Positions 60,528 to 64,000 of a DNA stretch of 64,000 nt are shown in pieces. Location of the stretch: positions 2,046,001 to 2,110,000 of the forward strand of contig NZ_CP048115.1 of NCBI RefSeq assembly GCF_010093045.1, in the 5' to 3' direction. The translations under genes and the position numbers were made by a program. The notes under the pieces were generated by a model. It was not told the origin of the DNA and ran no database searches. It saw nothing but the letters and a program-made list of their open reading frames with translations. Within the stretch, counting starts at the first letter, position 1. The number at the start of each line of letters is the position of its first letter. This DNA comes from Mucilaginibacter sp. 14171R-50 (GTDB lineage: Bacteria > Bacteroidota > Bacteroidia > Sphingobacteriales > Sphingobacteriaceae).

Positions 60528-61073
60528 TTACAATAGTTCCGGCTTTATTTTATCCGTAAATTCTTTGGCAAACTTATTTAATTTGGGCTGTATCACAAAG
60601 GCGCAATAAGGCTTCATGGGGTTATCGTTGTAATAATTTTGATGATAATCTTCGGCCTTGTAAAACTCGCTAACGGGGGTAACCTCGGTTACAATGAGTT
60701 TATCAAAAACCTTTTCGTCGGTTAGCTTTTTGATCATGGCTTCGGCCTGCTGCTTTTGCTCGTCGGTGTGGTAAAAAATGGCCGAACGGTATTGTGTGCC
60801 TACATCATTGCCCTGGCGGTTAAGCGTAGTGGGGTTGTGCGTTTTAAAGAAAACCAGCAGCAGTTCGTCAAAAGATAATATATCCGCGTCATACTCAACT
60901 TCCAACACCTCGGCATGGCCGGTATCGCCGTTGCAGATGTCCATATAAGTGGGGTTTTTGGTGTGCCCGCCGGTGTAGCCCGACGTTACCGATGTTACGC
61001 CCTTAAGCGCCTGGAAGATAGCCTCGGTGCACCAAAAGCAACCGTTGCCCAATGTTATTTTCTGTATGTTCAT
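60528..61073 (-). CDS. msrA: peptide methionine-S-sulfoxide reductase
   Basis: 181 residues. The catalytic motif GCFWC gives Cys12 as the attacking residue, followed by TSGYTGGHTKNPTY and the GHAEVLEVEYD segment. It reduces the S-epimer of methionine sulfoxide in damaged proteins. No signal peptide, so cytosolic; C-terminal Cys residues for recycling are not evident beyond Cys15. It precedes the P4 phosphatase gene by 18 bp. Confidence 0.93.
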   Translation of the reverse strand: MNIQKITLGNGCFWCTEAIFQALKGVTSVTSGYTGGHTKNPTYMDICNGDTGHAEVLEVEYDADILSFDELLLVFFKTHNPTTLNRQGNDVGTQYRSAIFYHTDEQKQQAEAMIKKLTDEKVFDKLIVTEVTPVSEFYKAEDYHQNYYNDNPMKPYCAFVIQPKLNKFAKEFTDKIKPELL

Positions 61074-61174
61074 TTGATTAATAAACGAATGTTATAATAC
61101 TTTGGTTTACAATGGATATCAGGTTTACCTGATTATGGCAGTGAGATTACTTTGCAATTAGACGATTACATAAT

Positions 61175-62785
61175 TTATTCCGTCAGCACCGTAAACTTAA
61201 AATCAAGGGGTTCGAAATTTCGGATCAGTTCATCGATGAAAAGCTGGCCCCATTTCACATAGCTTAATCCAAAATTTTCGGTGCGTTCCTGCAGGCTGTT
61301 GTTTGGGAATATATCGGCCTTGATGTGTTCTATCTGTTCCAGGCGGGTGTGGTAGTTGCGCTTCTCGGCCTTTACCAGCTTTTTTTGCAGATTCTCTATG
61401 GCGTGTTTAAGGCGAGCCTGTACCGCCGCTGCCGATGGCTCAAGCGTACGGTCAATTTTATGCGAGCGCAATTTTATCTTTTCAAAAACACGCTCCAGTT
61501 CGCGCCATTCGTCGGCAAGCGTAAGGTCGTGGTTGCTGTGTTTTTTTACCCAGTTGTTTTTGATCTGGTCGGCGCTTTTAAATATCTCCGCAGGGGCAAG
61601 CTCCATGCTTTTTATTTTAGCAGCCGTTTCTTTACGGATAACCAGGCCCGAATTGCGCAATACCAATATCGGGAAATCAACCTTGTAGTAATCGAAATTT
61701 GACTTCAACTCCAGCCAGTAAACCAGTTCGGCACCACCACCTACATAGGCTATATTGGGTAAAATACACTCCTGGTACAGCGGGCGCATTACCACATTAG
61801 GGCTAAACCTTTCGGGCGCAGTTTTTATTTCCTGTTTTAATTCAGCCTCGGTAAAGCTGATATCGGTATTCATAACACTATACCTGCCCTCCTCAAAAAC
61901 AATGCGTTCGCGCAGGTTATCCCTCAGGTAAAAAAAGTTTATTTCGCGCGGGTTCACCTGTATATGCACGCCAAGCTTTTGCAGCTGCGCGTTGGCGGCA
62001 GTTATATTTTTAAAGCTATTTTGCCGGATGATATCCTGCTCCATAATAGGGGCGAAAGACTCCTTCAGGCGATGGTCGTCGGCATCAATAATAACCAGGC
62101 CATAACGGCCAAACAGTGCATTTACCAGGTAGCGGGTAGCATCAGCAAGCCTGTCGAATTTTGTGTAAGCGGTTTCAACCATTTCACCCAGTTCGGCCGA
62201 GTGCCCGTCAATACCCAAAACGCCCTTGTATTGGTTGATGGCCTGCCGCATGGTGTCGGGGTTTATGCGCCCCGTTGCGCCTGAGGCCTCGTACCACCAG
62301 TGTACCTTTTTACCACCTATATTGGTATAATTTATTTCGGCAAAGTCATGGTCCTCGGATGCCATCCAATATACCGGCACAAAATTTTTATCGGGGTGGG
62401 CTTGTTTTAGTTGCCTGCACAGCTTTATAGTGGTTACTATCTTGTATATAAAATATAGCGGACCTGTAAATATGTTCAGCTGGTGCCCGGTGGTAACGGT
62501 ATAGGTGTCGTTATTTTTTAACTGCCCGATACAATCGCGGATCATATCGGCCGATTGCAATTGGGGCGCATTGTTTTGCGAATTACCAAAATATTGCTCC
62601 AATAAAACCTGAGCTAGCAGGTCGCGGTCGGCAATTACCTTTTTATGTTCAAAAAGTGCGGCGAAGCCCTGCAGGGTAGGGCGCTGACTATAAAATGACC
62701 TCAGCTCCGGAACGTCGTCCAGATAATCGATAACCGTTTGGGAAAAGTATCCCGTGTCTTTATAGTCAATACAGGCTGCGTCCAT
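61175..62785 (-). CDS. bshC: BshC, putative cysteine ligase of bacillithiol synthesis
   Basis: 536 residues. Recognised by FFSQTVIDYL-like GYFSQTVIDYLDDVPELRSFY (in parts), TVTTGHQLNIFTGPLYFIYK (in parts), PVYWMASEDHDFAEIN and YVGGGAELVYWLELKSNF. BshC is thought to add cysteine to glucosaminyl-malate in bacillithiol synthesis, and Bacteroidota use bacillithiol as their thiol. BshA and BshB are not in the window. A 7-bp micro-array lies just upstream of the start. Confidence 0.9.
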   Translation of the reverse strand: MDAACIDYKDTGYFSQTVIDYLDDVPELRSFYSQRPTLQGFAALFEHKKVIADRDLLAQVLLEQYFGNSQNNAPQLQSADMIRDCIGQLKNNDTYTVTTGHQLNIFTGPLYFIYKIVTTIKLCRQLKQAHPDKNFVPVYWMASEDHDFAEINYTNIGGKKVHWWYEASGATGRINPDTMRQAINQYKGVLGIDGHSAELGEMVETAYTKFDRLADATRYLVNALFGRYGLVIIDADDHRLKESFAPIMEQDIIRQNSFKNITAANAQLQKLGVHIQVNPREINFFYLRDNLRERIVFEEGRYSVMNTDISFTEAELKQEIKTAPERFSPNVVMRPLYQECILPNIAYVGGGAELVYWLELKSNFDYYKVDFPILVLRNSGLVIRKETAAKIKSMELAPAEIFKSADQIKNNWVKKHSNHDLTLADEWRELERVFEKIKLRSHKIDRTLEPSAAAVQARLKHAIENLQKKLVKAEKRNYHTRLEQIEHIKADIFPNNSLQERTENFGLSYVKWGQLFIDELIRNFEPLDFKFTVLTE

Positions 62786-62793
62786 TGTTTATT

Positions 62794-62835
62794 TCGAATA
62801 TCGAACGTCGAATTTCGAATGTTGAATTTCGAAAA
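62794..62835. repeat. 7-bp micro-array, unit TCGAATN
   Basis: Six units (TCGAATA, TCGAACG, TCGAATT, TCGAATG, TTGAATT, TCGAAAA) start 9 bp upstream of the bshC start codon and cover its leader. Confidence 0.85.
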
Positions 62836-62905
62836 CACATTCAAGTAAAGAGTCGAAATTAAATTTAAAAAGCTTAATAGCAATATGCAGCCTTTAAAAT
62901 CGGCT

Positions 62906-64000
62906 TTATTTTACAATTTGTCCATAAAGGTCAAAATCTTCCGCGGCGTTAATTTTTACATTGACAAAGCTGCCTACGGCTGCATAATCTACATTGGCGT
63001 CAATCAATACCTCGTTATCCACCTCCGGCGAATCAAATTCCGTACGGCCAACAAAATAGCCGCCATCTTTCTTGTCTATCAGCACTTTATAGATATTGCC
63101 TATCTTCTCCTGGTTTTTATCAAACGATATACCCTGCTGAATTTCCATAATGGAATCAGCGCGGCCTTGCTTTACTTCTTCAGGCACGTTATCAACCAAA
63201 GTGTGCGCATGCGTTTTTTCCTCATGCGAGTAAGTGAAGCAGCCCAGGCGGTCGAATTTGGTATCCTCTACCCATTGCGCCATTTCTTCAAAGTCCTGGT
63301 GTGTTTCGCCGGGGTAGCCGGTTATCAGCGTGGTACGCATGGCAATGTTTGGCACGCGGTCGCGTATCTCATTAACTACGTCGATGGTTTTTTGCTTGGT
63401 AAGTCCGCGCCGCATTGATTTAAGCATATTATCAGTGATATGCTGTAAAGGCATATCCAGGTACTTGCATATGTTATCCCGCTCGTTCATTACGTCCAAT
63501 ATCTCCATCGGGAAGCCGGAAGGGTAGGCATATTGCAGCCTGATCCACTCCACGCCGTTCACATCGCTCAGGCGGCGCAAAAGTTCGTCAAGGTTACGTT
63601 TTCCATACAGGTCCAGCCCGTAGTAGGTAAGGTCCTGCGCTATCAGTATCAGTTCTTTTGTACCGTTCTTTACCAGGTTTTCGGCATTTTTAACCAGTTG
63701 GTCTATAGGGGTGCTAACGTGTTTGCCACGCATCAGCGGGATGGCGCAGAACGAGCACGGGCGGTTGCAGCCTTCGGCAATTTTAAAATAGGCGAAGTGC
63801 GACGGAGTGGTAAGCAAACGCTCGCCGATCAATTCGTGGCGGTAATCGGCGCCAATATTTTGCAAGATATTTTGCAGGTCGTTTGTGCCAAAATAAGCGT
63901 CAACGTTGGTAATTTCAGATTCAAGCTCAGGTTTGTAGCGCTCGCTTAGGCAGCCTGTAACTATCACTTTCCCAACCTTACCTTGTTCTTTAAGTTCGCT
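62906..64000 (-). CDS. rimO: RimO, ribosomal protein S12 methylthiotransferase, 5' partial
   Basis: The last 364 codons lie in the window; the frame runs through position 64000, so the first part of the N-terminal domain is missing. VIVTGCLSERYKPEL gives a cluster cysteine of the UPF0004 domain. The radical SAM motif is CNRPCSFCAIPLMRGKHVS, and the TRAM domain follows at the C-terminus (IGNIYKVLIDKK, VGRTEFDSPEVDNEV). RimO adds methylthio to Asp88 of ribosomal protein S12. The RimO-type sequence, not MiaB, is indicated by AEGCNRPCSFCAIP and SEITNVDAYFGTNDL, but the two families are close. Confidence 0.88.
   Translation of the reverse strand, partial: SELKEQGKVGKVIVTGCLSERYKPELESEITNVDAYFGTNDLQNILQNIGADYRHELIGERLLTTPSHFAYFKIAEGCNRPCSFCAIPLMRGKHVSTPIDQLVKNAENLVKNGTKELILIAQDLTYYGLDLYGKRNLDELLRRLSDVNGVEWIRLQYAYPSGFPMEILDVMNERDNICKYLDMPLQHITDNMLKSMRRGLTKQKTIDVVNEIRDRVPNIAMRTTLITGYPGETHQDFEEMAQWVEDTKFDRLGCFTYSHEEKTHAHTLVDNVPEEVKQGRADSIMEIQQGISFDKNQEKIGNIYKVLIDKKDGGYFVGRTEFDSPEVDNEVLIDANVDYAAVGSFVNVKINAAEDFDLYGQIVK

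Overview
The window is a piece of a Bacteroidota chromosome, most likely from the family Sphingobacteriaceae (Mucilaginibacter or Pedobacter type; the genus is an inference). Supporting features are a complete gldKLMN gliding/type IX secretion locus plus a PorW/SprE-type lipoprotein, the bacillithiol enzyme BshC, an ATP synthase operon without beta and epsilon genes, a long NagB fused to a PIG-L domain, many exported proteins, start codons with A-rich leaders instead of Shine-Dalgarno sites, and promoter-like TTTG-N19..21-TAnnTTTG elements typical of the phylum.

Layout. 1-2443: end of a MoxR-like ATPase gene, its VWA partner and a PfkB sugar kinase. 2660-5920: a SnoaL-like exported protein, a lone IF3 C-terminal domain, and an ArsR-led operon (AHSA1, DoxX, DUF4256, YdeI). 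6006-10467: a PAS/GAF/PAS protein with an orphan histidine-kinase H-box, a cupin/JmjC protein, a fasciclin protein and HemW. 10470-11807: an AT-rich one-gene segment bounded by a 13-bp direct repeat. 11923-13835: a small pseudogene remnant, DUF4271 and HemD. 14089-18798: gldK, gldL, gldM, gldN. On the opposite strand follow uvrC, an S23/IVP four-helix-bundle gene in an inverted repeat cassette, a PBP1A gene and porW (18885-26304). 26427-32269: ATP synthase genes in the order atpZ, an associated membrane protein, atpB, E, F, H, A, G. 32463-33635: a basic-secretory-type metallopeptidase and an AHSA1 protein. 33913-40717: a complete histidine utilisation operon (MarR regulator, hutH, hutU, hutI, ftcD) converting histidine to glutamate with transfer of the formimino group to tetrahydrofolate. 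40918-46268: DUF4142, nagB with an unusual leader, and a transsulfuration-type PLP enzyme with its amino acid permease. 47155-56307: topoisomerase IV parE and parC separated by 4.3 kb of accessory genes, including a frameshifted kinase and a RelE/ParE-type toxin-antitoxin pair. 56322-64000: GH35 beta-galactosidase, a small exported protein, aldose-1-epimerase family, P4-type acid phosphatase, MsrA, BshC and partial RimO.

The most unusual signals are non-coding. (1) At least eleven intergenic sites hold degenerate tandem micro-arrays with a period of exactly 7 or 8 bp, often arranged as inverted pairs that fill the space between two genes; one inverted pair encloses the S23/IVP gene, echoing the S23 open reading frame inside stem-loop intervening sequences of some 23S rRNA genes. 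(2) A good promoter, a 21-codon open reading frame and a UUCG-loop terminator lie within 160 bp just upstream of nagB. (3) A 1.3-kb segment upstream of hemW is flanked by a 13-bp duplication. (4) Two inverted-repeat-ended elements of about 95 bp belong to one dispersed palindromic family. (5) ParC ends in QLGLF, a match to the beta-clamp binding consensus. All family calls are made by reading motifs; no database search was run.
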